Notes under the pieces: generated by a model
Told to the model about the DNA's origin: nothing
What the model saw: the letters and a program-made list of their open reading frames with translations, nothing else
The model's database searches: none
Assembly: GCA_002721895.1 (NCBI GenBank)
Contig: PBLV01000056.1
Location: forward strand, 1-64,000
Origin: Verrucomicrobiales bacterium
GTDB lineage: Bacteria > Verrucomicrobiota > Verrucomicrobiae > Limisphaerales > UBA1100
DNA length: 64,000 bases
Direction of reading: 5' to 3'
Shown here: positions 1-10,640 of the stretch, one piece after another
How the letters are laid out: every line of letters begins with the position of its first letter
Position numbering within the stretch: the stretch's first letter is position 1
Program-made: the position numbers and the translations under genes

Positions 1-1031
<1,031 letters not shown>

Positions 1032-1106
1032 ACTTAAACCACAAATTTGGCTTGGTGACATTGTGTCGCCCGGGTTGTGCTCGGTTTTCGAGGAACACCG
1101 TGAATT

Positions 1107-1220
1107 TACGGTGGCCATGGCTGGTGGCCCGACCCGATCCCATCCCGAACTCGGCCGTCAAACACCAGCTTGCCGATGGTAGCGATTGTATAGCTTTCGC
1201 GAGAGTAGGGAGCCGCCAAC
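1107..1220 (+). rRNA. rrf: 5S ribosomal RNA
   Basis: Shows the typical 5S architecture: 5' strand ACGGTGGCC, the conserved loop B/helix III segment CCCGACCCGATCCCATCCCGAACTCGG (1128-1154), and the 3' strand GGGAGCCGCC, which pairs with the 5' end to close helix I. Length is about 114 nt, normal for bacteria. It lies 75 nt after the 23S and is followed 8 nt later by a strong terminator, so it is the last gene of the operon. End positions are good to within about 3 bases. Confidence 0.93.
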
Positions 1221-1228
1221 CTTTCATA

Positions 1229-1259
1229 ACAAGCCGGGCAATGTGCCCGGCTTGTTTTA
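1229..1259 (+). terminator. Rho-independent terminator of the rRNA operon
   Basis: A perfect 12-bp inverted repeat (1229-1240 and 1244-1255, ACAAGCCGGGCA and its complement) with a 3-base loop is followed by TTTAT. Its last bases coincide with the stop codon of the convergent FHA gene at 1257-1259, so the two transcription units meet head-on with no spacer. Confidence 0.9.
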
Positions 1260-1532
1260 TTTCTGCAGCTCTGTGGAAACCATGCGCACCTCCGTGCGCC
1301 CAATCAGGATTCGATCCCCAAATGTCACCCGACGCGGATCCTTCACCCGCAGTCCATTGACCAGCACCCCCAGGCGGCTCCCCAAGTCCTCAATCCAGTA
1401 ACACCCATCCTTCAGGAAAATGCGCGCATGCCGGCGTGAAACATTCTTGTCCGGTTGCAGGTTCAGATCCGGGTGCCCCAAGCTGGAACTCGGGCGGCCA
1501 ATGATGATTTGCCTTCGCTCCACCTCGATCAT
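1257..1532 (-). CDS. Small FHA-domain protein
   Basis: A 91-residue protein that is essentially one forkhead-associated domain, a phosphothreonine-peptide binding module. The signature elements are all visible: IIIGRPSSS near the N-terminus, NVSRRHARI in the middle, W-IEDLGSRLGVLVNG, and a final FGDRILIG strand. The start at 1532 is chosen because it is preceded by AAGGGGAAGGAAAG and begins directly at the domain; upstream in-frame codons would add a non-homologous stretch. No membrane segment or kinase domain is attached, so it would act as a stand-alone adaptor reading Ser/Thr phosphorylation. The partner kinase is not in the window. Convergent with the rRNA operon and divergent from cobA-hemD (138-nt spacer). 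Confidence 0.85.
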   Translation of the reverse strand: MIEVERRQIIIGRPSSSLGHPDLNLQPDKNVSRRHARIFLKDGCYWIEDLGSRLGVLVNGLRVKDPRRVTFGDRILIGRTEVRMVSTELQK

Positions 1533-1670
1533 TCTTTCCTTCCCCTTGTAAATACACAAAAAAAACATCGTTAAAAGCCGACAGAAAATAGGCAAGCCCT
1601 CCCTCACAGCCAATCCAAAAAACAAGGAGCATTGCTCCCCCGTGCAGTCTCGGGTAGCATCCCGCCCTCC

Positions 1671-3194
1671 ATGGCTGAATCGGGAACAGTATATCTCGTT
1701 GGCGCTGGGCCCGGTGATGCCGGGCTTCTGACGTGCCGTGGCGCGGAATTACTCCAGAAGGCAACTCTGGTGGTCTATGACGCCTTGGTAAACCCCGCCT
1801 TGCTGGCACTGGCTCCAGCCGATGCGGAAATCCTCTATGCCGGGAAGCGTGCCTCCGCCCATGCCATTCCCCAGGAGGAATTGAACCAGTTGTTGGTTGA
1901 GAAAGCCGGCGAGGGAGGGGCTATCGTCCGTCTCAAGGGGGGGGATCCCCTTGTGTTTGGCCGGGGGGGCGAGGAGGCTGCGGAACTCAAGGCGGCCGGC
2001 ATTCCTTTCGAGATAGTTCCGGGCATTTCATCCGCCATGGCTGCGCCCGCGTATGCCGGCATTCCCGTGACCCATCGCGACCATTGCTCCAGTTTTACGG
2101 TCATCACCGGCCACGAGCAGCCGGGCAAGGATGAAAGCTCCATCGACTGGGAGAAGCTCGCCAAGGAAACAGGCACCCGGATCATCCTTATGGGCGTTGA
2201 TCGCATTCGTGCCATTGCCGGGCGGCTGCAGGAGAACGGGCTGCCTGGCGAGACTCCCGTGGCCATGGTGCGCTGGGGCACCACCGGCCGTCAGGAAACG
2301 CTGGTCGGCACTTTGGCCGACATCGCCGAGAAGGTCGAGCAAGCTGCCTTCAAGGCCCCGGCCGTTACCATCATTGGCGGCGTTGTGAACTTGCGTGAAC
2401 AGTTGAACTGGTTTGAGAACCGGCCGCTCTTTGGGCGTCGAATCGTGGTGACTCGTACCCGCCAGCAGGCCAGCCAGCTATCCCGCCGACTTGCCGGACT
2501 GGGTGCGGACATTCTCGAAATCCCCACTATCAGGATTGTTCCGCCTGCCGAAAAGCAGCCTCTTATGGATGCCATTCTGGGCATTGCCAGTTATGATTGG
2601 CTCGTGTTCACCAGCCCCAACGGGGTTGACCAGTTCTTCCACTGGTTTCTGCAAACATTTGATGACATTCGTTCCATCGGCGGTTGCCAGATAGCGGCCG
2701 TGGGGCCCGCTACGGCTGCCAAGCTTAAACAGCTTCACTTACGCGTGGATCTCATGCCGGAAAAATACACGGCTAAAGCGGTCGCCCAAGCATTCAAGGA
2801 TCATCAAAATATTGAAAACCTCACGCTGTGCCTGTTGCGCGCCGAGGTGGCCAATCCTGATTTGCCCAAGGTGCTGCATGAGATGGGGGGCATTGTGGAT
2901 GACATTCCTATTTACCGGACTGTTCCCGAATCCGAGGACCGCAATGGCGCGGCCTCTCGGCTGGCGGAAGAGGGTGCGGATATCATTACCTTCACCAGCA
3001 GTTCCACGGTTGAGAATTTCCATGCCCGTTTTGACCTGCCGAGAATGATGAAGAAACACAACCTGCAGTCCGTTAGCATTGGTCCTGAGACGACAAAGGC
3101 ACTGGTGAAACTCGGCCAGTCTCCCGCCGTGGAAGCTTCCCCTCATAATATTGAGGGAATGATCGAGGCGGTTCTCAGTGTTTCCAGAAAATGA
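1671..3194 (+). CDS. cobA-hemD: Fused uroporphyrinogen-III C-methyltransferase / uroporphyrinogen-III synthase
   Basis: About 507 residues. The N-terminal ~245 residues are SUMT (CobA/SirA type), which makes precorrin-2 from uroporphyrinogen III using SAM: VYLVGAGPGDAGLLT at the start, RLKGGDPLVFGRGGEE, and PGISSAMAAPAYAGIPVTHRD. The C-terminal ~250 residues are HemD, which cyclises hydroxymethylbilane, starting at FGRRIVVTRTRQQASQL and ending with the FTSSSTVENF segment. One polypeptide would therefore catalyse two consecutive steps toward siroheme or cobalamin. The ATG at 1671 is chosen because the SAM-binding strand begins 6 residues later; a TTG 39 bases upstream is possible. No hemA/C/B genes flank it here. 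Its stop abuts the stop of the convergent downstream gene. Confidence 0.93.
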   Translation: MAESGTVYLVGAGPGDAGLLTCRGAELLQKATLVVYDALVNPALLALAPADAEILYAGKRASAHAIPQEELNQLLVEKAGEGGAIVRLKGGDPLVFGRGGEEAAELKAAGIPFEIVPGISSAMAAPAYAGIPVTHRDHCSSFTVITGHEQPGKDESSIDWEKLAKETGTRIILMGVDRIRAIAGRLQENGLPGETPVAMVRWGTTGRQETLVGTLADIAEKVEQAAFKAPAVTIIGGVVNLREQLNWFENRPLFGRRIVVTRTRQQASQLSRRLAGLGADILEIPTIRIVPPAEKQPLMDAILGIASYDWLVFTSPNGVDQFFHWFLQTFDDIRSIGGCQIAAVGPATAAKLKQLHLRVDLMPEKYTAKAVAQAFKDHQNIENLTLCLLRAEVANPDLPKVLHEMGGIVDDIPIYRTVPESEDRNGAASRLAEEGADIITFTSSSTVENFHARFDLPRMMKKHNLQSVSIGPETTKALVKLGQSPAVEASPHNIEGMIEAVLSVSRK

Positions 3195-3716
3195 CTATCG
3201 GCAGAACCATTCCAGAAGGGCCTTAACCTCAAGCGCCTGCAGCTTTTGCAATTGCTTGTAGTCGGCGGATCCAATACGCGCCTCACTGACGGCGTCTACC
3301 ATCGCAAACGGATCCCATGCAGTGGATTGCTTAAGGAACTCCATTTCGGTGCCTGCTGTTATTGCGCGTTTAAAAATCTCCACGAATGAAGGGTGAGTTG
3401 CCGCGCGGTGAAACCAGTAGTTTGCGTTCGGATAATCCGGTTCCCGGCGATGCATGATGCCGTGCAGAAAACTGCCGTCACTGTCTCTGATTTCCTGTGA
3501 AATGGAATGCGAAGCATCGAGATGATCGTGCCAAAGCAGCGCGGCACTGCGAACCTTGTCAGCGGCATCACCCGCGAGATTTGACGCAGCCAGTACCTCG
3601 TCAATGTCATCCTCAATCACGCTCAAAGGCAGCGCCTCATCTCGCCGTTCCGGACCCAGCCCCGGCAAGGTGGATGTTTCGAAAAGCGGTTTAACGATAT
3701 CCAGCTTAATTGGCAT
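3195..3716 (-). CDS. Conserved protein of unknown function
   Basis: 173 residues, no signal peptide or membrane segment, acidic. The central part (roughly residues 60-105) has a distinctive conserved-looking block with ALLWHDHLDASHSISQ and HGIMHRREPDYPNANYWFHR. From memory, similar blocks occur in uncharacterised proteins of planctomycetes and verrucomicrobia; I know of no assigned function. The clustered His, Asp and Glu residues could be metal ligands, but that is inference. It is the last gene of a minus-strand run, 30 nt downstream of the class IV aminotransferase, so probably co-transcribed with it. Confidence 0.75.
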   Translation of the reverse strand: MPIKLDIVKPLFETSTLPGLGPERRDEALPLSVIEDDIDEVLAASNLAGDAADKVRSAALLWHDHLDASHSISQEIRDSDGSFLHGIMHRREPDYPNANYWFHRAATHPSFVEIFKRAITAGTEMEFLKQSTAWDPFAMVDAVSEARIGSADYKQLQKLQALEVKALLEWFCR

Positions 3717-3746
3717 GCCGCGTTTTCGGCTGAGGCAAGGGGGTTG

Positions 3747-4610
3747 TCAATCGTCTTCCGGTCCGTCGAGCATGCCGGTGGCCTGTGCGGCGTCGTAGGC
3801 GGCCATCAGTTTTTCGGCCACCGGCGAGGATTGGAGCCTTTGGTTTAAAAGCGACTTTGCCGTCCGAACGCCGTGGACGCTGTTGGTGGTGAAGATGCCT
3901 TCCTTGGTGGGCAATTCGGCCGGCGTCACGTTTTTCTCTTCCACCTGAAAATCGAGCTTCGGGCACAGCTCCATCAGGAATTGCCTCGTGATGCCCGGCA
4001 GACAGCCGCTATCCAGGGGGGGGGTGCAAACGGTTTCGCCTTCCACCCAGAAGAGGTTGGCGGCGGTTGCCGAGACCACCTTGCCATCAGGATTGAGCAG
4101 CAGAGCGTCATCCGCGTCGGCGGCCTCGGCTTCCGCCGCGGCCATGACTTGTGGCAGGCGATTGGTGGTCTTGACCTGCGAAAAATAACTTCCGGCCGTC
4201 ACCACCTGGGTGGACAGGACCAGTCGATACCCATCCGGGTTGAGGGTCTCTGTGCTGGGGAAGGGATGAAGGCTGACCAGGAGATTTTCACCGGAGGCAT
4301 TGCTGGGCGCGTATCCGCGCTGTTTGCTGGCGCGGGAAAGCTGGATGCGGAGAACGCCATCGTAGAATTCGTTCATTTCCATTAGCCGCACCACTACCTC
4401 GGCTAGGTTGCCTTTGTCCTGGGGCATGCGGATGAGCATCATGGCGGCTCCCTGCATCAGGCGCTGGAGATGGCGGTGCCAGAGAAAGGGCTTCCCTTCA
4501 AAAAGGCGCATGGTGTCAAAGAGGCCGTCCCCATATAGCCAGCCGCGATCAGTGACCGGCACGAGGGCTTTTTCTTCGGGAATGAATTCTCCGTTAAAGA
4601 AAACCCGCAC
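3747..4610 (-). CDS. Class IV PLP aminotransferase / aminodeoxychorismate lyase-like
   Basis: 287 residues, the usual size for fold-type IV PLP enzymes (PabC, IlvE, D-amino acid aminotransferase). Visible landmarks: DRGWLYGDGLFDTMR (residues 21-35), the predicted PLP lysine in QVKTTNRLP (Lys147), and ANLFWVEGETVCTPPLD followed by GCLPGITRQ, which most resembles PabC. The acidic residue that normally contacts the pyridine nitrogen (consensus V-x-E before the AANLF block) reads Ser180 here. That makes the substrate and even the reaction uncertain, so no gene symbol is given. The start is GTG at 4610, matching the family N-terminus (VFFNGEF). It lies 26 nt after the DUF1501 gene in the same direction. 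Confidence 0.85.
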   Translation of the reverse strand: MRVFFNGEFIPEEKALVPVTDRGWLYGDGLFDTMRLFEGKPFLWHRHLQRLMQGAAMMLIRMPQDKGNLAEVVVRLMEMNEFYDGVLRIQLSRASKQRGYAPSNASGENLLVSLHPFPSTETLNPDGYRLVLSTQVVTAGSYFSQVKTTNRLPQVMAAAEAEAADADDALLLNPDGKVVSATAANLFWVEGETVCTPPLDSGCLPGITRQFLMELCPKLDFQVEEKNVTPAELPTKEGIFTTNSVHGVRTAKSLLNQRLQSSPVAEKLMAAYDAAQATGMLDGPEDD

Positions 4611-4636
4611 GCCCGATCAACGCACGACGGGCGGGA

Positions 4637-6124
<1,488 letters not shown>

Positions 6125-6125
6125 T

Positions 6126-9100
6126 TTATTCACGGGTAATGAATTCATCCAGATTCTGGAGTACACGGGCAATAATTGCCCAAGCGCTGGCCTCGGCGTC
6201 GCCGTTGAACGTCTTGGCGGTAGCCTCGTTGCCTTTGTAGTAGACGCGGGCTCGGTGAAGGAGGTCGGTGAGGGCAGCCATTTCACGTATGTCCGGTTTG
6301 CGAGCCACGCAGATTTGAAATCCCGTCGTGAGTCGTTCGGTGTCGGTTTTACTGGTGGCGAGCATGCGTTTACCCAAAGCCTTGGCGGCTTCGGTAAACA
6401 CCTCGTTGTTTAAGGTGGCGAGGGCTGCCAGCGGGGTGTTGGAGCGGGTGCGCTTGACACAGGTGACGTTGCTGTCCGGGCAGTCAAAGGTCAGCAGGTT
6501 TGGGTGTGGCGAGGTGCGCTTGAAGAAGGTGTACATGCCGCGCCGGTAGCGGTCTTCACCCTTGCTGGGATTCCACTTGAAGTTGTTGGCGTAGCTTAAA
6601 TCGGCGACACCCGCGGGGAGGGGAGGGAAAACACTGGGTCCGCCGATCTTGGGGGAAAGAAGTCCGCTGGTGGCTAGGCTTAAATCCCTGATTATTTCCG
6701 CCTCCACTCGAAAGCGGTTTTGGCGATGGAGTAGATGGTTGTTGGGATCACGATCGGTTAGTTCCGGGCGGTGAACAGAGGATTGGCGGTAGGTGGCGCT
6801 GTGGACGATGAGCCTTATCATGTCCTTGCGGGACCACTTTCGGCGGATGAATTCGCCGGCCAACCAATCGAGTAGTTGCGGATGGGTGGGGGCATCGCCC
6901 CGGACTCCAAAATCATTAACGGTTCGCACGAGTCCTTCGCCAAAAAGATGCATCCAGATATGATTGGCGGTGACGCGTGGGACGATTGGATTTTGGCCGT
7001 CCACCAGCCAACGGGCGAGGTCCAGCCGGTCACCTTGGGCACGGTTTTTTGCCGTGGGAAGAGTGGCCGGCGTGAGCGGGGATACCTTGTCCTTGGGTTG
7101 CTTGAATTCGCCGCGGTGAAAGATGTGTGTGGACCTCGGGCTATTCGTTCGTTGGGAAAGCACCCGCACACTCATGACGGGCGGTTTCGGCGCGCTGGCG
7201 TTGAGATTTTTTATTTGGGTCTGCAAGGCTGTGGCCTCGGGATCACGATCGCGGACGAAGTTGAGCAGTGCCTGCTGTTCGGCAGCTGTGCGCTGGTCAG
7301 GATTCTTGACGAGGAGTTGCGCGATGATTTTTGGAATTCCCTCGCCCGGGGCATGGCCGGTCCGGGTTGAAATGCGGAAGCGACCGATGGTGTGTTGTTT
7401 GCCGTATTTTTGGTCGAGCACGACGTGGAGGAAGATGTTGGTCTTCATCCGGAGAGGCTGCGCAAAGGTGACTGTGAGGGTGTGCGGTTTGCCATAGGCG
7501 GGGCCGATGGCCCACCCAGTGCCCTTGGAGCCAACGCCAATCCTGCCGTCGATGGCGTTGCCGGCGGGCCAATCCTTTTGCGAATGGGATGCCGTGGCTC
7601 GGCTGAGCTTCAGGGGTTGGCCGGTGAACTCCTGCCGGGTGCTGGCGTAGACGCGAATATCGTTCAGGACAAAGTTGCCATGGGGAGTTCGGCCGGGGCC
7701 TTTGGCAGGCAGGGAGGGATCGGGCAATACCTCGAGTTTGAGACCAGTGATCTCGCGCTGTTGGGTTTCGAGTTCCAGTTCGTACTCGGCACCGTCGGGA
7801 TTGTCGCCGGAGACAAGCAGGGAACCATCCTCTTGTGCGCTGAATTTCACGCTATTGTTTTTCCCGGCCCGGGCGGAGAGAAGTTTTATGGGGTGATACG
7901 CCACGGGAGAGCTGGCTTGTTTGGCCAGTTCCGAACGCAGGGCCTTCTCCAGTTCGGTCAGGGATTTGCGCAATACCTCGTCGCGTGCGTTTACTTGGGC
8001 CTGAAACGCTTTCATTTTGGTGTCATGCACGGTCTGAGTTTCCGCGAACGCGGACAACTCCTGGCGCGAACGTGGGACACTGGCGCTGGTTTCGTCCCCG
8101 TTGTTAAAGTAGGCAAAAAGTTGGTAGTACTCTTTGTGTGTGAGTTGATCGTACTTATGGTTATGGCAGCGGGCGCAGGTGACAGTCAGCCCAAGCCAAA
8201 CGGAGCCCAAGGTCTCCACGCGGTCCATCACGGCGGCCACGCGCCACTGTTCCTTGTCGGTGCCACCCTCGGTGTTCGTGAGGGTTTGGCGGTTGAAGGC
8301 CGTGGCGAGTTTTTGCAGGTCGGTGGCATTGGGAAGGAGGTCGCCGGCAAGTTGCTGGATGGTAAACTGGTCAAAGGGTAGGTCGGCGTTAATCGAATTG
8401 ATGACCCAGTCGCGGTATCTCCACGCATTCATGCGTGGCCGATCTTTTTCGTAGCCATCACTGTCGGCGTAGCGGGCTTTGTCGAGCCAATGACGGCCCC
8501 AGCGCTCGCCGAAGTGTGGCGAGGTCAGGAGTCGGTCAACCAGTTTGGAGTACGCCTCGGGTGACTTGTCGGATTCAAAATTTCTGACCTCAGAGGGAGT
8601 CGGCGGAAGGCCCAGCAGGTCATACGACAGGCGGCGGATCAACGTGTGCCGTTCGGCTTCGGGAGATGGTGTGATGTCATTGCGTTCCAACTTGGTGAGA
8701 ACGAAGTTGTCGATGGGATTCCGTGGCCAGATTTTGTTTTTAACACTGGGTGTCGCTGGTTTTTCCAGCGGCCGGTAAGCCCAGTGTGTGCTCCATTCAG
8801 CACCTTCCTTGATCCATCGGCGCAGCGTGGCGATTTGTGCAGCGGCAAGCCGTTCGCCTTTCTTTGGCGGCGGCATCAGTTCATCAGGATCAAGGCTGGT
8901 GACTCGCGCCATCAGCGGACTGGCATCGGGGTTGCCGGGTGTGACTGTCGCCTTGCCGGAATCCAGAATCGCAAGGATACCCTTTCGAGTGCTCAGGTCC
9001 AGATCAGCCTTGGGGTTGTCGTGGCCATGGCATTTTATGCAATGGGCGGCAAAAATAGGCTGAACATCCTTCGCAAAATCGATCCCGGCCCATGAAGTCA

Positions 9101-9149
9101 TGGCCGTGACATAAGTCAAAAAAATCAAGTAAAACCGCATAAAAATCAT
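6126..9149 (-). CDS. Secreted PSCyt1-DUF1549-DUF1553 protein (planctomycete-type cytochrome c)
   Basis: About 1007 residues. A hydrophobic signal (FYLIFLTYVTAMTSWAG) is followed at once by a PSCyt1 haem-binding motif CIKCH (residues 37-41) and the distal Met region ELMPPPKKGE. Then come DUF1549 (WPRNPIDNFVLTKLE, GLPPTPSEV, GERWGRHWLDKARYADSDGYEKD, and a second CxxCH in CARCHNHKYD), a carbohydrate-binding-like central part, and DUF1553 ([42 protein letters not shown]). Family members are exported and paired with DUF1501; the function is unproven, usually assumed to be redox-linked polymer degradation. The start at 9149 has GGAAAAGC just upstream; an ATG at 9140 is an alternative. Confidence 0.9.
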   Translation of the reverse strand: MIFMRFYLIFLTYVTAMTSWAGIDFAKDVQPIFAAHCIKCHGHDNPKADLDLSTRKGILAILDSGKATVTPGNPDASPLMARVTSLDPDELMPPPKKGERLAAAQIATLRRWIKEGAEWSTHWAYRPLEKPATPSVKNKIWPRNPIDNFVLTKLERNDITPSPEAERHTLIRRLSYDLLGLPPTPSEVRNFESDKSPEAYSKLVDRLLTSPHFGERWGRHWLDKARYADSDGYEKDRPRMNAWRYRDWVINSINADLPFDQFTIQQLAGDLLPNATDLQKLATAFNRQTLTNTEGGTDKEQWRVAAVMDRVETLGSVWLGLTVTCARCHNHKYDQLTHKEYYQLFAYFNNGDETSASVPRSRQELSAFAETQTVHDTKMKAFQAQVNARDEVLRKSLTELEKALRSELAKQASSPVAYHPIKLLSARAGKNNSVKFSAQEDGSLLVSGDNPDGAEYELELETQQREITGLKLEVLPDPSLPAKGPGRTPHGNFVLNDIRVYASTRQEFTGQPLKLSRATASHSQKDWPAGNAIDGRIGVGSKGTGWAIGPAYGKPHTLTVTFAQPLRMKTNIFLHVVLDQKYGKQHTIGRFRISTRTGHAPGEGIPKIIAQLLVKNPDQRTAAEQQALLNFVRDRDPEATALQTQIKNLNASAPKPPVMSVRVLSQRTNSPRSTHIFHRGEFKQPKDKVSPLTPATLPTAKNRAQGDRLDLARWLVDGQNPIVPRVTANHIWMHLFGEGLVRTVNDFGVRGDAPTHPQLLDWLAGEFIRRKWSRKDMIRLIVHSATYRQSSVHRPELTDRDPNNHLLHRQNRFRVEAEIIRDLSLATSGLLSPKIGGPSVFPPLPAGVADLSYANNFKWNPSKGEDRYRRGMYTFFKRTSPHPNLLTFDCPDSNVTCVKRTRSNTPLAALATLNNEVFTEAAKALGKRMLATSKTDTERLTTGFQICVARKPDIREMAALTDLLHRARVYYKGNEATAKTFNGDAEASAWAIIARVLQNLDEFITRE

Positions 9150-9272
9150 GCTTTTCCGAGGAAACAATAGACAAATCGCGTCCAACCTGTCAAATTGTTG
9201 ATGCGGGTTTGCGCGCCGGAGAAAATGTGGTTCGGCCCTTTCGCATTGGTACAATACGTGCTAATTTGACAC

Positions 9273-10628
9273 ATGATGAAGACGATCCCAGTTGTTTTGT
9301 CAGGGTTTTTTGCGGCGGGAGTTTTTGCCGCCACCCCAACTCCAGGGGCTCCCGGAAGTTCGGCCACGAAGGCGCCGAAACAAAAGGACGTCAAGGATAT
9401 GAGTCCGGAGGAGCTGATGCAGGTGCTCAACCGCGCCAACCTTCTGGCTCGTCCGTATTACAATGGAGTTCCAGACCCCGCCGCGGTGGGGCGTGGATAC
9501 GGAGAACGGCGCAAGGAAACGCGTGGTGATGTGATGCGTCGGCTGGCACGGATCAATATTCCTTTCGTGGAAGCTTCTCGGTTCAACGGCGTTAACATGG
9601 AGCAGGCTGTGGCCGCGTTGTCCGAACTGGTAAGGAACGCGGACGATGGACGCGGATTTAATTTTCGCATCAACCCATACTTGGTGGCTGGTGGCGCGTC
9701 GGGCGCTGGCGGCGCACCCACGGGCGGTGCTCCCGGGTCAGGTGGGATTCCTGGGATGGGGGCCGGAGGTCTTCCTCTCGGTGGAGGTGGAGGCATGGCT
9801 CCGATGGGGCCAGGTGGATTGCCACAGCAACCTTTGGGTGGACTTCCCGCGCCGGGTGGCGGACTTCCGGGTGCTGTCCCTGGCGGATTGCCGGGAGGAG
9901 TTCCAGGTGCGCCCATGGTGAATCAAGCGGGGCAGCCGGTGGGTATTGCGCCGGGCGCTCCCGGAGCTTTGGGTGGCCTTCCAGGTGCTCCCATGGGAGG
10001 AGCGTTGCCGGGAATGGCGCTTCCTATGGCCGGAGGTCTGATGGGCGGCGGCTTGACTACCATGGGAGCCGGCAATATTGGCGAGTTCAACCCCGCGCGA
10101 GTGAGGGTCAAGGGCTTTGTCTCCGACATGCAGAATGTCAGCGCCATGGATCTTTTAAATGACCTATGCTTGTCCTTTGATCATGCCGACGGGATTTGGT
10201 ATCAGGTGATGCCCATCGGCATCGTTCTGGTTGAGCGTTCCGCGAATGACGTGGACCAGACCACTGGCGCGCCGCTGTTTTCACGGGTCATCAATGTGCG
10301 GCCGAACCTGTTCGGGGGGCAAGGGCTTCCACAGCAGGGCGGCGGTGCCGGTGGCCCGGGTGGTGGTCAACCCGGCGGTGGCATGATGGGCGGTGGCGGC
10401 ATGGGGATGAACCCGATGATGGGTGGTGGCATGGGCGGCATGGGAATGAACCCGATGATGGGCGGCGGCATGGGCGGCATGGGAATGAGCCCAATGATGG
10501 GCGGCGGCATGGGTGGCATGGGGATGAACCCAATGATGGGCGGTGGCATGTTCCGGTATCGCCAAAACCAAAATGTGGCTGTGCCCCAGCAGCAACAGTA
10601 CCGTAGCTTTAATTTCCGCCGGCGTTAA
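9273..10628 (+). CDS. Secreted Gly/Met/Pro-rich protein of unknown function
   Basis: 451 residues with a signal peptide (IPVVLSGFFAAGVFAATP). Two globular-looking segments of about 70 residues (about 75-145, INIPFVEASRFNGVNMEQAVAALSEL; and about 268-348, VRVKGFVSDMQNVSAMDLLNDL...VLVERS) resemble the short N-domain/STN modules of secretin-like proteins. They are separated by a long G/P/A/L/M linker (about 148-265) and followed by a tail of four GMGMNPMMGGGMG repeats. The secretin-module similarity is an impression from pattern (an amphipathic helix after 'INI-F' and a later strand 'I-V-ER'), not a demonstrated homology. No beta-barrel domain is present. Two adjacent ATGs (9273, 9276) are equally possible starts. 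It lies between two minus-strand DUF1501-type operons. Confidence 0.75.
   Translation: MMKTIPVVLSGFFAAGVFAATPTPGAPGSSATKAPKQKDVKDMSPEELMQVLNRANLLARPYYNGVPDPAAVGRGYGERRKETRGDVMRRLARINIPFVEASRFNGVNMEQAVAALSELVRNADDGRGFNFRINPYLVAGGASGAGGAPTGGAPGSGGIPGMGAGGLPLGGGGGMAPMGPGGLPQQPLGGLPAPGGGLPGAVPGGLPGGVPGAPMVNQAGQPVGIAPGAPGALGGLPGAPMGGALPGMALPMAGGLMGGGLTTMGAGNIGEFNPARVRVKGFVSDMQNVSAMDLLNDLCLSFDHADGIWYQVMPIGIVLVERSANDVDQTTGAPLFSRVINVRPNLFGGQGLPQQGGGAGGPGGGQPGGGMMGGGGMGMNPMMGGGMGGMGMNPMMGGGMGGMGMSPMMGGGMGGMGMNPMMGGGMFRYRQNQNVAVPQQQQYRSFNFRRR
10401..10550 (+). repeat. 39-bp tandem repeat, about 3.8 copies
   Basis: Units begin at 10401, 10440, 10479 and 10518, each encoding MGMNPMMGGGMGG (the third has Ser for Asn; the fourth is shortened by its junction). 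The copies differ mainly at third codon positions, so the peptide is conserved more than the DNA. This lies in the C-terminal tail of the Gly/Met-rich secreted protein. Confidence 0.92.
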
Positions 10629-10640
10629 ATCGATCGCCGA

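Noticed and set aside
7392..8381. Open frame of 329 codons on the plus strand
   Set aside because: Fully antisense to the well supported DUF1549/DUF1553 gene; composition matches a shadow frame.
10364..10600. Possible CRISPR-like or satellite array
   Set aside because: The repeats are coding, 39 bp in register with the reading frame, and have no spacers.
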